A stretch of DNA of 64,000 nucleotides. Origin: Hyphomonadaceae bacterium (GTDB lineage Bacteria > Pseudomonadota > Alphaproteobacteria > Caulobacterales > Aquidulcibacteraceae). The notes beneath the pieces were generated by a model, which worked only from the letters and a program-made list of their open reading frames with translations, was not told the origin of the DNA and did no database searches. This document shows positions 24,596 through 33,360 of the stretch, piece after piece. A program made the translations under genes and the position numbers. Positions within the stretch are counted from its first letter, which is position 1, and every line of letters starts with the position of its first letter. The stretch spans positions 1 through 64,000 of the forward strand of contig JAIELJ010000011.1 in NCBI GenBank assembly GCA_019753105.1. Direction: 5' to 3'.

Positions 24596-26716
24596 CTAGC
24601 CGCAGGTCTGCGCCTGCCGCTCCAGCACCATGCGCAAAGCGCTTGCGCGGTCTTGCTCCGAAAGAACGCCGCGCGACGCGAGGTTTTCGAAAAGCGCGCG
24701 TGATTGGGCGTATAGCGGACACGCTTCGTGGCTCCGGCGATTGTCCGCGTAGAGATCGGCCAGCATGGCGAGGCTGATCGCGTAAGCGCGTGCATAGTCG
24801 GCGACTTGCGGCGAGCCGCGATGCAACGCTTCGCGGCTTGCGATCTGTGTCCGCAACAGTCGTACGCCCTCCTCCAGATTGCCGGACATCGCCAGCGCCT
24901 GCGCCCGCGCCGTAAGCACGATGCGATCAAGACGTCTCGACGCTTCGTCGGCGGGCTCGAACGCCAAGAGCCTCGGGATAGGTTCAGCGGCGACGTTGAG
25001 TTCAGCCAGGGCCTCACGCGCACGCCCGCGCTGCAGCAACGTCGTCGCCAGCGCCCAACGGGCGCGGACGGCGTAGCGCAACGCGCTCATGTCGCCCGCA
25101 TCGGCAGCGGCTAACGCCGCTGCATCACGCGCGGCGATCCGATACTCGGTCTCAGCGCGCGCCAGATCATTCTGATAATAATAGGCCTCGGCCAACGCAT
25201 CACGCGCGCGCAAGGCCAACACCTGGCGCGCACGCGTAGCGCCTTCACCTGCCTCCACCGCGCTTTGCGCCGCGACGATCGCGTCTGGATATCGGCCCTG
25301 CCAATTGGCGAGCGCCGCATCCTCCACGGCCAGCGCGGCGAGAAGATCACTCTCTGGCTGCGCCTCAACAGAAAGCGCCCGCGCCTGCGCAAGCAACGCC
25401 GCGGCGCGCGCTAGATCTTGATCGACATCCATCGCGATGCCGGCCTGCGCTATCGCGATGCGCACCCGAAGCGTCGTCACGTCCGCGCGCGCCGGCAGCG
25501 CGGCAGCGAGTTCTGAGGCGCGCAGAAGGCTCGCCTTCGCTTGTTCGAACTCTCCCAGATTAGAGCGCGTCGCCCCGCCCTGAAGCTCTGCCACGCGCAA
25601 CAAACCTTCAATCGTCTCGATGCGCACATCGAGCGGCGCATTTGGCGCGCGTGACAGCTCTTCAAGATAGATTTGCGCCTCACGCGCCACATCCCGGCGC
25701 ATCTGCAACGAACGCGGCGAACGCTCGAGGCGCTCATACACATCGAACAGGAGGTAACGCGAAAGACCGCGCACATCAGCAAAACGCTGCTCAGCCAAAA
25801 CGCGCGCGCGATCGGTCTCTACGTAGAGATACGTCGTCACGGCGAGCGCGCCGAGAATGGCGAATAGTGCGGCGACAGCCGCGCTTGCTGCCCATTTGCG
25901 CCGCTCGACAAACTTTCGCAGCACATACCCGCGCTCACGCGACCGCGCCGCGATCGGTCGCGTCTCCAGCCAAGCGATGATATCCTGCCGCAACGCCGCC
26001 ACCGCGGCGTAGCGTGTCTCGGGCTCTACTGCGGTCGCGCGATCAACGATGGCGACGATATCTCCGGTGAGCGCATCTCCCGCCAAAGCGCGCAGCAGCG
26101 CGCCAAGCGCATAGACATCGTCCGCCGGCGTCGGCGCTGCGCCGCATTGACGCTCTGGGCTTGCGTAATCGACGGTGAACGGATGCGCCGTCTCGCTTTC
26201 GCCTTCGCCGAGCAGACGGGCGACGCCGAAATCGATCACCTTCACATCGCCCGCTTCGTTCACCAACACGTTCGAGGGTTTGAGATCAGCGTGAACGATC
26301 AGGTTTTGGTGCGCGTACTGAACGGCGTCACATACATCGGCTATGAGCCGCGCGATGGTGCGCACGTCAGAACCCTGGGCGAACTCGTCGATTGGCGCGC
26401 CGCGCACATATTCCATCACAAGATAAGGCGCGCCGTTGTCGGCCACGCCGCCATCGAACAATTGCGCGATGTGACGGTGGCTGAGCTTCGCCAGCGCGCG
26501 CCGTTCGCGATCGAACAAAGCGCGCGCGGTCGCTGCCATACGGCTCGGGCGCATGAACTTGATCGCCACTTCGTGGTCGAAGAGCCCGTCGTCGCGCGCT
26601 GCGAGAAAGGTCTCGCCCATGCCGCCGCTGCCCAGACTGCGCACAATTCTGTAGTGGCCCACACGCTCGGGCGGCGCGATTGGCGCAGCCGCGAGTGCGC
26701 CGCCCGTGGGCATCAA
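24596..26716 (-). CDS. Ser/Thr protein kinase with membrane helix and TPR region; 5' end uncertain
   Basis: The kinase domain begins GHYRIVRSLGSGGMGETFLA; the ATP Lys is in EVAIKFM near residue 53, the catalytic loop reads VHADLKPSN (Arg of HRD is Ala) near 152, and DFG is intact near 175. One membrane helix (SAAVAALFAILGALAVTTYLY) follows near residue 285, then about 400 mostly helical, TPR-like residues that would lie outside the cytoplasm. First usable starts are TTG 26716 and ATG 26713, without a ribosome binding site. The frame stays open upstream to about 26929 and encodes a family-like helical N-terminus (RALELFEEALAEPEET), so the true start probably lies near 26895, one base out of frame at a G6 run. 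Confidence 0.82.
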   Translation of the reverse strand: MMPTGGALAAAPIAPPERVGHYRIVRSLGSGGMGETFLAARDDGLFDHEVAIKFMRPSRMAATARALFDRERRALAKLSHRHIAQLFDGGVADNGAPYLVMEYVRGAPIDEFAQGSDVRTIARLIADVCDAVQYAHQNLIVHADLKPSNVLVNEAGDVKVIDFGVARLLGEGESETAHPFTVDYASPERQCGAAPTPADDVYALGALLRALAGDALTGDIVAIVDRATAVEPETRYAAVAALRQDIIAWLETRPIAARSRERGYVLRKFVERRKWAASAAVAALFAILGALAVTTYLYVETDRARVLAEQRFADVRGLSRYLLFDVYERLERSPRSLQMRRDVAREAQIYLEELSRAPNAPLDVRIETIEGLLRVAELQGGATRSNLGEFEQAKASLLRASELAAALPARADVTTLRVRIAIAQAGIAMDVDQDLARAAALLAQARALSVEAQPESDLLAALAVEDAALANWQGRYPDAIVAAQSAVEAGEGATRARQVLALRARDALAEAYYYQNDLARAETEYRIAARDAAALAAADAGDMSALRYAVRARWALATTLLQRGRAREALAELNVAAEPIPRLLAFEPADEASRRLDRIVLTARAQALAMSGNLEEGVRLLRTQIASREALHRGSPQVADYARAYAISLAMLADLYADNRRSHEACPLYAQSRALFENLASRGVLSEQDRASALRMVLERQAQTCG

Positions 26717-26983
26717 GCTGTCGCCGCGCTGATCGGCAGCGATCAGGCTTTCGACCTTGGCGCGCAGCGCGGGATCGTTGGCGGTCGCACGTGTCAGCCA
26801 ATCGGCGCGCGTTTCCTCGGGCTCCGCCAGAGCCTCCTCGAACAGTTCGAGCGCACGCTGTGAAAGCTCTGGCCCCGCTAATGCCGTCCCCCCAAGGAGG
26901 ATTCCTCCCGCGCTCGCCGCACAAAATCAATTGCTTGCCGCGAACAGGGTGACGGCGGGAGCGCCGTCGCCTACCTCTGGCGC

Positions 26984-27898
26984 ATGCGCCTTACCTTGCG
27001 ATCTTTCGCCGCCCCGTTCGCCGCCCTTGCCCTCTCGGCCTGCGCCATCGGCACGACCGAAGACGAAAACGACCGCTTCCCCACATCTTCGAGTTACCCG
27101 CCGGGGACGATGGAGCGCATCGATTTCACCGCTGGCGTCGCCGAGCGCTGGCGCATTTCGGCGCTGCAAACGCCGGCGCGGCCCGAAGCGGATTGGAAAA
27201 TCGTCATCATCACCGGCACGCCATCCTGGAGCGAGTATTGGGCGCCGACCCTTGCCGGGCTCCCGGCCAGCCGGGAGATGATCATTGCCGACCGCCCCGG
27301 CTTCCGGACCTCCGAACCCGAGGACGCCGTCCGCGACATCGCCAAGCAGGCCGAAGCGCTCTCTCCCATGCTTCAGGCGCGCCCGGGGCAACGGGTTCTG
27401 CTGGTTGGCCAGAGCTTTGGCGCGCCCGTCGCCACGCTGATGGCCAGCCGCTACGCCGATCAGGTCGACGCGGTTGTTCTGGTGTCAGCCTATTTCGGTG
27501 ACCGCGGGCCCACCGCCCAGCGCATGTTCGGCGTCGGCCGGGTCGTCCAGGGGGTGCTGCCGCGGGATCTGCGAAACTCCATTGCGGAGGTATCGTCGCA
27601 AGCGCCGCAGCTCCCGGCGGTCTGGACAGCGTTCCGAGGCCTCCAGCAGCCGGTCGTCTTTATTCATGGCGATAACGACACGTTCGTCCCCTTGGAGGCA
27701 GACCAGCGGATCGCCGCCGAGTACGGCCGCACGCTGATTACCGTCCCGGGCGGAGACCACTTCCTCAACGCCTGCTGCGTGCCCGACCTCTTGGCCGCCT
27801 TTGAGCAGGCCATCGCCGAGGCCGAAGGCAGGGATCAGGCCGCCCCGCCAGAGGCGCCGCCGACCGATCCGGACCCGGCTGGCGGCCCTGCGCTTTGA
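26984..27898 (+). CDS. Putative lipoprotein alpha/beta hydrolase
   Basis: A 304-residue alpha/beta hydrolase. The N-terminus has a basic start, a hydrophobic core and the lipobox LSAC with Cys near residue 19, so it is probably lipidated by Lgt. The hydrolase core shows IVIITGTPSWSEYW in the oxyanion-hole position, the nucleophile elbow LVGQSFGAP near residue 142, the acid in IHGDNDTFVP near 230, and His in PGGDHF near 258. The last 25 residues are Pro-rich. It sits alone, divergent from the kinase. A hairpin follows the gene at 27906. The substrate is unknown. Confidence 0.8.
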   Translation: MRLTLRSFAAPFAALALSACAIGTTEDENDRFPTSSSYPPGTMERIDFTAGVAERWRISALQTPARPEADWKIVIITGTPSWSEYWAPTLAGLPASREMIIADRPGFRTSEPEDAVRDIAKQAEALSPMLQARPGQRVLLVGQSFGAPVATLMASRYADQVDAVVLVSAYFGDRGPTAQRMFGVGRVVQGVLPRDLRNSIAEVSSQAPQLPAVWTAFRGLQQPVVFIHGDNDTFVPLEADQRIAAEYGRTLITVPGGDHFLNACCVPDLLAAFEQAIAEAEGRDQAAPPEAPPTDPDPAGGPAL

Positions 27899-27905
27899 GG
27901 CCCGC

Positions 27906-27928
27906 GCCCGCCTTGCCCCCGGGCGGGC
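27906..27928 (+). terminator. Hairpin between hydrolase and rplY
   Basis: GCCCGCC (27906-27912) pairs with GGCGGGC (27922-27928) around a nine-base loop, eight bases after the hydrolase stop. There is no T-run, so termination would be weak or Rho-assisted. The -35 element proposed for rplY lies in the loop. Confidence 0.4.
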
Positions 27929-27960
27929 CTTCCTGTAGACACCCCGCTTCAATTTTCCCG
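27913..27960 (+). promoter_or_regulatory. Putative rplY promoter and leader motif
   Basis: TTGCCC (27913-27918), a 14-base spacer and CTGTAG (27933-27938) form a Caulobacter-type housekeeping promoter. The following leader ACCCCGCTTCAATTTTCCC is shared almost base for base with the leaders of rpmE (53422) and rpmJ (45291). Confidence 0.5.
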
Positions 27961-27990
27961 TCTGACGGAATTTAAAGGGGCCCGGGTCCT

Positions 27991-28629
27991 ATGGCCGGCA
28001 TTGTTCTGAACGTTGAAAAGCGCGAGCGCACTGGCACGGGCGGCGCGCGCGCGACCCGTAATTCGGGCCTGATCCCGGGCGTTCTCTATGGTGGCGCGCG
28101 CGGCGCGATCCCGATCGAGATCAACGCCAAGGACGTCAGCATGGCGATCCGCTCAGGCAAGTTCCTCTCGCACATGGTTGAACTCAACCACCAAGGCGAA
28201 AAGCAACCGGTCATTCCGCGCGCCATTCAGTTTCACCCGGTGACCGACGAAGTCATCCACGTCGATCTTTATCGCGTTGAAGAAAACGCCGAGATCGCGA
28301 TCGACGTCGTCGTCCACTTCAAGAATCATGAAGCATCGCCCGGCCTGAAGCGCGGCGGCGCGCTCAACGTCGTGCGCCACACGATCAAGCTGAAGTGCAA
28401 AGCCAACAAGATTCCGGAAGAGATCGTGATCGACCTCACCGGCCGCGACATTGGCGACTCGATCCACATTTCTTCGATCACGCTGCCTGAAGGCGCCCGT
28501 CCGGTGATCCGTGACCGTGACTTCACGATCGCGACGATCGTCGGCCGCAAGGTCGAAGAAGAAGCCGCGGCCCCGGCTGCTGAAGCAGCACCGGCCGCTG
28601 GCGCTGCTGCGGACAAGAAGGAAGGCTAA
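27991..28629 (+). CDS. rplY: 50S ribosomal protein L25/general stress protein Ctc
   Basis: A 212-residue two-domain L25 (TL5/Ctc type). The N-terminal 5S-rRNA-binding domain contains RTGTGGARATRNSGLIPGVLYGG near residues 12-34; the beta-rich C-terminal domain contains FHPVTDEVIHVDLYRV near 90 and HISSITLPEGARPVIRDRDFTIATI near 165. The tail is Ala/Glu/Lys-rich, common in alphaproteobacterial homologues. It heads an operon with pth and a TPR protein; rplY-pth-ychF order is widely conserved. A GGGG stretch about nine bases upstream of the ATG could serve for ribosome binding. Confidence 0.95.
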   Translation: MAGIVLNVEKRERTGTGGARATRNSGLIPGVLYGGARGAIPIEINAKDVSMAIRSGKFLSHMVELNHQGEKQPVIPRAIQFHPVTDEVIHVDLYRVEENAEIAIDVVVHFKNHEASPGLKRGGALNVVRHTIKLKCKANKIPEEIVIDLTGRDIGDSIHISSITLPEGARPVIRDRDFTIATIVGRKVEEEAAAPAAEAAPAAGAAADKKEG

Positions 28630-28671
28630 TCCGCCTTCTCTTCCCGCGAACGGGAAGCTTAGAAGGTTGGA

Positions 28672-29292
28672 ATGCTGCTCCTTGTCGGCCTCGGCAATCC
28701 GGGCGCGAAATACGCGAACAACCGGCACAATATCGGCTTCATGGCCGTTGACGCGATCGCGCGCGCGCATGGTTTCGGTCCGTGGAAGAAGAAGTTTCAG
28801 GGTGAACTCGCCGAAGGCCACATTGATGGCGTGCGCACGCTCATCCTGAAGCCGCAGACCTACATGAACGAAAGCGGCCGCGCCGCGGGCGAGGCGGCCA
28901 ACTTTCACAAGCTCTCTGCGCACGACGTTGTCGTGTTCTACGATGAGATTGATCTCGCGCCCGGCCGCTTCCGCATGAAAACCGGCGGCGGCGCTGCGGG
29001 CCATAACGGCATCCGCTCGATGATCGCCTCACCGATCGGGGAAGGCTTCCGCCGCGCGCGGCTGGGTGTTGGGCATCCCGGGCAAAAGGACCTCGTTCAT
29101 CACTATGTGTTGAGCGATTTCTATAAAGCGGAAGAAGATTGGGTGCGCGCCTTGCTCGACGCATGTGCGCGCGCCGCGCCCATGCTGGCGAAGGGCGAAG
29201 ACGAGAAGTATCAAGGCGAAGTCATGCGCCTCGCGCCGGCCGCGAAAGCCGATCCGCGCAAGGGAGCGCTTGGGGAGGACGACGCGTCATGA
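28672..29292 (+). CDS. pth: Peptidyl-tRNA hydrolase
   Basis: A 206-residue enzyme that frees tRNA from peptidyl-tRNA dropped by ribosomes. The signature LLVGLGNPGAKYANNRHNIGFMAVD at the N-terminus includes the catalytic His near residue 24; LKPQTYMNESGRA near 60, VFYDEIDLAPGRFRMKTGGGAAGHNGIRSM near 88-118 and RLGVGHPG near 130 complete the active site. The C-terminal extension beyond residue 185 is polar. It follows rplY by 42 bases and its TGA overlaps the next start in an ATGA. Confidence 0.95.
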   Translation: MLLLVGLGNPGAKYANNRHNIGFMAVDAIARAHGFGPWKKKFQGELAEGHIDGVRTLILKPQTYMNESGRAAGEAANFHKLSAHDVVVFYDEIDLAPGRFRMKTGGGAAGHNGIRSMIASPIGEGFRRARLGVGHPGQKDLVHHYVLSDFYKAEEDWVRALLDACARAAPMLAKGEDEKYQGEVMRLAPAAKADPRKGALGEDDAS

Positions 29293-30029
29293 TCGTCATT
29301 CTGCACTACCTGCCCGCGCTCCTTTGCGGCATCCACGCCGTGCGAACGGGTCGGCAGCAGCCTTGGCTTTGGATCCTCATCATTGGCGGCAGCTTGGGCG
29401 CGGCCGTCTATTTCTTCGCGGTCATCCTCCCGGAGATGATGGGTGGACGAACCGGCCGCGCTGTCGGCAAAGCAGCAGTTCAAACGCTCGATCCTGAACG
29501 CGATTATCGCAACGCCATGCGTGCGCTCGACGATACGCCGTCCATCGCCAACCGCATGAAAGTCGCACAAGCCGCGAGCGCGCTTGGCCGTTGGGAAGAC
29601 GCTGAAGCACAATGGGCGCTCTGCGCAGGCGGACATGGCGGCGACGATCCGGCGGTTTTGCTCGGCCACGCGCATGTCTTGCTTGAGCTCAACCGTAGCG
29701 AAGAAGCACTGAAGAACCTCGAGCACTTGCGCGGTCTCGGTGGCCCGGAAGGCAAAGCGCCGGTCGCAGCTCTCGCTTTCGCGCGCGCATACGAAGCGCT
29801 CGGTCGCAATCAGGAAGCCGACGAGGCCTATCGCTTTGCCGCGGACCGTGTGCCTGGCCTGGAAGCCGGCTCGCGCTATGTCGCGTTCATGGCGAAGACT
29901 GGCCGTCGCGAAGACGCCGAGATCGGCTTCACCGAAATCGAGCGCCGCCTAAGCAAGATCGCCCCACCTCTCCGCCCTGAAGCACGCATCTGGCGCGACA
30001 TGGCCGCCAAGGCACTCGGGCGCACCTAA
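29289..30029 (+). CDS. Membrane-anchored TPR protein
   Basis: A 246-residue protein with two closely spaced N-terminal membrane helices (residues about 1-20 and 26-50), then a soluble helical region from about residue 75. Tetratricopeptide-like pairs are visible in AQAASALGRWEDAEAQWALCAG, LLGHAHVLLELNRSEEALKNLEHLRGL and ARAYEALGRNQEADEAYRFAAD. It resembles the small TPR proteins found next to pth in alphaproteobacteria. The ATG at 29289 overlaps the pth stop, while a longer open frame above it is antisense-like. A scaffold role is likely; the partner is unknown. Confidence 0.75.
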   Translation: MIVILHYLPALLCGIHAVRTGRQQPWLWILIIGGSLGAAVYFFAVILPEMMGGRTGRAVGKAAVQTLDPERDYRNAMRALDDTPSIANRMKVAQAASALGRWEDAEAQWALCAGGHGGDDPAVLLGHAHVLLELNRSEEALKNLEHLRGLGGPEGKAPVAALAFARAYEALGRNQEADEAYRFAADRVPGLEAGSRYVAFMAKTGRREDAEIGFTEIERRLSKIAPPLRPEARIWRDMAAKALGRT

Positions 30030-30046
30030 CGAACGAAGGACAAGTT

Positions 30047-31144
30047 ATGGGTTTCAAATGCGGCATCGTCGGCTTGCCGAACGTGGGCAAGTCGACGCTC
30101 TTCAATGCGCTGACCAAGACCGCTGCTGCGCAAGCGGCAAACTATCCGTTTTGCACGATTGAACCGAATGTCGGCGAAGTCGCGATGCCTGAGCCGCGTC
30201 TTGCAAAGCTCGCGGCGATCGCTGGCTCAAAGGAGCTGATCCCAACACGCATGAACTTCGTCGACATCGCCGGACTTGTTCGCGGCGCCTCGAAGGGCGA
30301 AGGCTTGGGCAACCAGTTCCTCGCCAACATCCGCGAGTGTGATGCCGTCGCCTACGTTCTGCGCTGCTTCGAAAACGACGACATCACGCACGTCGAAGGC
30401 CGTATCGATCCGATCGCGGATCTGGAAACGGTCGAAACCGAACTCATGCTCGCCGATCTCGAAAGCCTCGATAAGCGCCTCACCAATCTCGAGAAGAAAG
30501 CCAAGGGCGGCGATAAGGAAGCCAAGCTCACGCTTGACCTTGTTCTGCGCGCCAAGGCGTTGCTGGAAGATGGCAAGCCCGCGCGCCACACCAAGCGTGC
30601 GCCGGAAGAGCAAAAGGCATTCGAGATGCTTCAACTCTTGACCGCGCTGCCTGTGCTTTATGTCTGCAACGTCAACGAAGCGGATGCCGCCGGCGGCAAT
30701 GAACACACTGCGCGCGTGCAAGAACGCGCCAAGATCGAGAACGCCGCGTGCGTCATCATCTGCGCGCAGATCGAAGCCGAGATCGCAGCACTTTCCGATG
30801 AAGAGCAGATCGAGTTTCTCGAGACCGTCGGCCTGCAAGAGCCTGGCCTCACCAAGCTCATCCACGCGGGCTACGATTTGCTTGGCCTGCAAACCTATTT
30901 CACCGTCGGCCCCAAGGAAGCGCGCGCCTGGACAATCCAAAAGGGTTGGACCGCGCCACAAGCCGCGGGCGTCATCCACGGCGACTTCGAAAAAGGCTTC
31001 ATTCGCGCTGAGACGATTTCGTACGACGACTACGTCACCTTCAAAGGTGAGAACGGCGCCAAGGAAGCCGGCAAGATGCGGCTTGAGGGCAAAGAATACG
31101 TCGTCAAGGAAGGCGATGTGATGCATTTCCGCTTCAATGCCTGA
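30047..31144 (+). CDS. ychF: Redox-regulated ATPase/GTPase YchF
   Basis: A 365-residue Obg-family P-loop protein that prefers ATP and associates with ribosomes. G1 is GLPNVGKSTLFNALTK near residue 10, G3 is FVDIAGLVRGASKGEGLGNQFL near 66, and the modified G4 reads LYVCNVNEADAA near 205. The central coiled coil (ETELMLADLESLDKRLTNLEKKA) and C-terminal TGS domain (residues about 275-365) are intact. GAAGGA lies seven bases upstream of the ATG. The downstream MFS gene starts within its last eight bases. Confidence 0.95.
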   Translation: MGFKCGIVGLPNVGKSTLFNALTKTAAAQAANYPFCTIEPNVGEVAMPEPRLAKLAAIAGSKELIPTRMNFVDIAGLVRGASKGEGLGNQFLANIRECDAVAYVLRCFENDDITHVEGRIDPIADLETVETELMLADLESLDKRLTNLEKKAKGGDKEAKLTLDLVLRAKALLEDGKPARHTKRAPEEQKAFEMLQLLTALPVLYVCNVNEADAAGGNEHTARVQERAKIENAACVIICAQIEAEIAALSDEEQIEFLETVGLQEPGLTKLIHAGYDLLGLQTYFTVGPKEARAWTIQKGWTAPQAAGVIHGDFEKGFIRAETISYDDYVTFKGENGAKEAGKMRLEGKEYVVKEGDVMHFRFNA

Positions 31145-32363
31145 CGCGTCCGCTCCTCCCCGGGCGGCGCTCTCGACGTTTGAACTGGTTGCGATGGTGG
31201 CGTCGCTTTCGGCGCTGAACGCGCTTGCGATCGATGTCATGCTGCCGGCGCTGCCGGATATCGGCCGCGCCTATCAGCTGACTAGCGATAACGACCGCCA
31301 ATTGGTGATCACGTCCTACGTCGCGCTCTTCGGCGTAGCGCAGCTTGTGTATGGACCGCTGGCGGATGCCTTCGGCCGACGCAGCGTGCTGTTGTGGGCG
31401 CTGGCGATTTTCATGCTGGGCTCGGTGCTTTGCGTGTTTGCGCCGACATTCGAGCTGCTGCTTGCCGCGCGCGCACTACAGGGCGTCGGCGCCGCCGCCA
31501 CGCGCGTTATCGCAGTCGCCGTCGTCCGCGACCTCACCGAAGGCCGGCGCATGGCGCAAGTGATGTCGATGGCGATGACGGTTTTCATGGTCGTGCCGAT
31601 CATCGCGCCGGGCTTAGGCCAACTTCTGCTCTTTGTTGCGCCGTGGCGCTGGATCTTCGCGGCGCTGTTCATCTATGCCGTGATCGTTGCGATCTGGGCG
31701 TTTGTGCGCCTGCCTGAAACACTTGCGCCGGAGAACCGACGCGCCTTCGCGCCTGGGGCAATCGTGAGCGGCTACGCCATGGTGCTGCGCGATCGCTTGA
31801 TGCTCGGTTACATGGCCGCGAGCACGTTCCTAACTGCTTGTCTGTTCGGCTACATCACATGCTCCGAACAGATCTTCGTCGATGTCTTCGAGCTCGGCCC
31901 CGCCTTTCCGCTGGCGTTCGCGGCGATCGCCATTGCGATCTCGATCGGCACGTTCTCCAACTCACGCATCGTCATGCGCTTTGGCATGCGGCGTATCTCC
32001 AATGTGGCGATGCTTTGGTTCTGCGGCGTGGCCGTCATCCACGCGCTCATCGCCTGGGCGTTCGGCGACGGCTTCTGGCAGTTCATGGCTCTGATGGCGC
32101 TCGGCTTTCTGGTCTTCGGCTTGATGACCAGCAATTTCAGCGCACTCGCGATGACGAACATGGGTCACATCGCGGGCTCAGCATCGGCGCTGTTCGGGGC
32201 TGTTACGGCGACGTTCGGCGCCATCCTCGGCGCGCTCATCGCACGCGCCTTCGACGGCACGACGACGCCATTCCTGATCGGCCTGACGATAGCGGCGATC
32301 GGCATTATCGCATCGGTGCTCTGGACCGAACGCGGAAAGCTCGCGCTTACCGGCGGCCGCTGA
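31137..32363 (+). CDS. Bcr/CflA-type MFS drug efflux transporter
   Basis: A 408-residue proton-driven exporter with 12 predicted membrane helices. The N-terminus FELVAMVASLSALNALAIDVMLPALPDIGRAYQL matches the first helix of the Bcr/CflA subfamily, and the loop-2/3 motif GPLADAFGRRSVLLW near residue 75 is the MFS signature; LQGVGAAATRVIAVAVVRD near 120 is motif C-like. Members export chloramphenicol, bicyclomycin or sulfonamides, but specificity cannot be read here. Translation is coupled to ychF through an eight-base overlap, and the gene overlaps the convergent protease gene by 17 bases. Confidence 0.85.
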   Translation: MPDASAPPRAALSTFELVAMVASLSALNALAIDVMLPALPDIGRAYQLTSDNDRQLVITSYVALFGVAQLVYGPLADAFGRRSVLLWALAIFMLGSVLCVFAPTFELLLAARALQGVGAAATRVIAVAVVRDLTEGRRMAQVMSMAMTVFMVVPIIAPGLGQLLLFVAPWRWIFAALFIYAVIVAIWAFVRLPETLAPENRRAFAPGAIVSGYAMVLRDRLMLGYMAASTFLTACLFGYITCSEQIFVDVFELGPAFPLAFAAIAIAISIGTFSNSRIVMRFGMRRISNVAMLWFCGVAVIHALIAWAFGDGFWQFMALMALGFLVFGLMTSNFSALAMTNMGHIAGSASALFGAVTATFGAILGALIARAFDGTTTPFLIGLTIAAIGIIASVLWTERGKLALTGGR

Positions 32364-33273
32364 TGCGGAAATGGACGGTGGCGCGCCCGTAATCGATCGC
32401 CATCGCATCCGCGACTGAGATCACGTCCATGCCAAGCAGGATAGTCGGCTGGTCGAGCAGGTCCCACACCGCGAAGATGTGATAATCGCCTACAAAGGCC
32501 ACCACGTTCTGCGCTTCCAATTCGCCGATGCTGAGCTGATCGAGAATGACCGCGCGTTCAAGCGTAATGGTTTCGTTAGCAGTCGCCGCACGCTCAACGC
32601 CGTTGCGCCGGTCGCGACGCGCTTCGATTGCTTCAAAAAGCGCGTTGTTCACGAGCGATGTGTCGGAGCCGGTATCGATCAGCACGTTTACATCAATGCC
32701 CGCAACGCGCCCGCGCACGACAACCAGATGCCCAAAGCGCAATTCGCCGCGCGCCGTCGTCCAGTTGCGGCTACCCAGCCGCGGCGCACCAGCGGAGGGA
32801 ATGATCTCGATGCAATCGCGCCGGAAATCGAGCATCAGCCTGCGTCCCGCCATGCCATCGACGCCAAGCAAACCCTGTGCGCCCGCGAGCACAGGCCCGG
32901 ACAAGATCGGCATGCGTCCGCCCGGCAATTCAAGCGCGCCGTAAGCGAGCGCGTCCACTTCGGCAAAAGGCGCGGGCGCGACGCCGTAAACGGAATGCAC
33001 AAGTCCCTCGCCGCTCGGCGCCAGCTCCAATCGCTCTGCCAAGCGATCGGAGATCGCGGAACGATTAGCGCCCGTGTCCACGATAAAGCGGAACGGCCCT
33101 TGGCCATTCACGCTCACAGGCGCAACAACACGACCCGACCGATCATCATCTGTCGGCCCCGCTGCTTGTGCATCTGCGAACACATCTGCGATCGGCGCCG
33201 TGCGGCATTGTCCCCACGCCGAGCCGGCGCAGAGCCACGTCAACACCGCAATGAAACCTAGTCTGAACACCAC
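32347..33273 (-). CDS. Secreted retropepsin-like aspartic protease with two active-site motifs
   Basis: A 308-residue protein with an N-terminal secretion signal (FRLGFIAVLTWLCAGSAWG) and two retropepsin-like repeats. The first active-site loop is RFIVDTGANRSAI, the second VNVLIDTGSDTSLV about 150 residues later, followed by ILLGMDVIS. Having two DTG motifs in one chain resembles pepsin-type fusion of two halves, whereas retropepsins normally dimerise. The likely compartment is the periplasm. The start is unclear: GTG 33273 is chosen because the signal peptide follows; an ATG-like longer frame to 33315 and a GTG at 33270 are alternatives, and no good ribosome binding site is seen. Confidence 0.78.
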   Translation of the reverse strand: MVFRLGFIAVLTWLCAGSAWGQCRTAPIADVFADAQAAGPTDDDRSGRVVAPVSVNGQGPFRFIVDTGANRSAISDRLAERLELAPSGEGLVHSVYGVAPAPFAEVDALAYGALELPGGRMPILSGPVLAGAQGLLGVDGMAGRRLMLDFRRDCIEIIPSAGAPRLGSRNWTTARGELRFGHLVVVRGRVAGIDVNVLIDTGSDTSLVNNALFEAIEARRDRRNGVERAATANETITLERAVILDQLSIGELEAQNVVAFVGDYHIFAVWDLLDQPTILLGMDVISVADAMAIDYGRATVHFRISGRR

Positions 33274-33360
33274 GCAATGAGCATGGCCGCGCCCGTTCGC
33301 TAGCGCTACACACAAACGCGAAAACTCGACGGACGGCGCACATCATGTCAGGGAGTGCGC

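Noticed and set aside
28153-29004. 283-codon minus-strand frame across rplY and pth
   Set aside because: Antisense to two universally conserved genes and without motifs of its own.
30227-31240. 337-codon minus-strand frame across ychF
   Set aside because: Antisense to ychF; no motif, no ribosome binding site.
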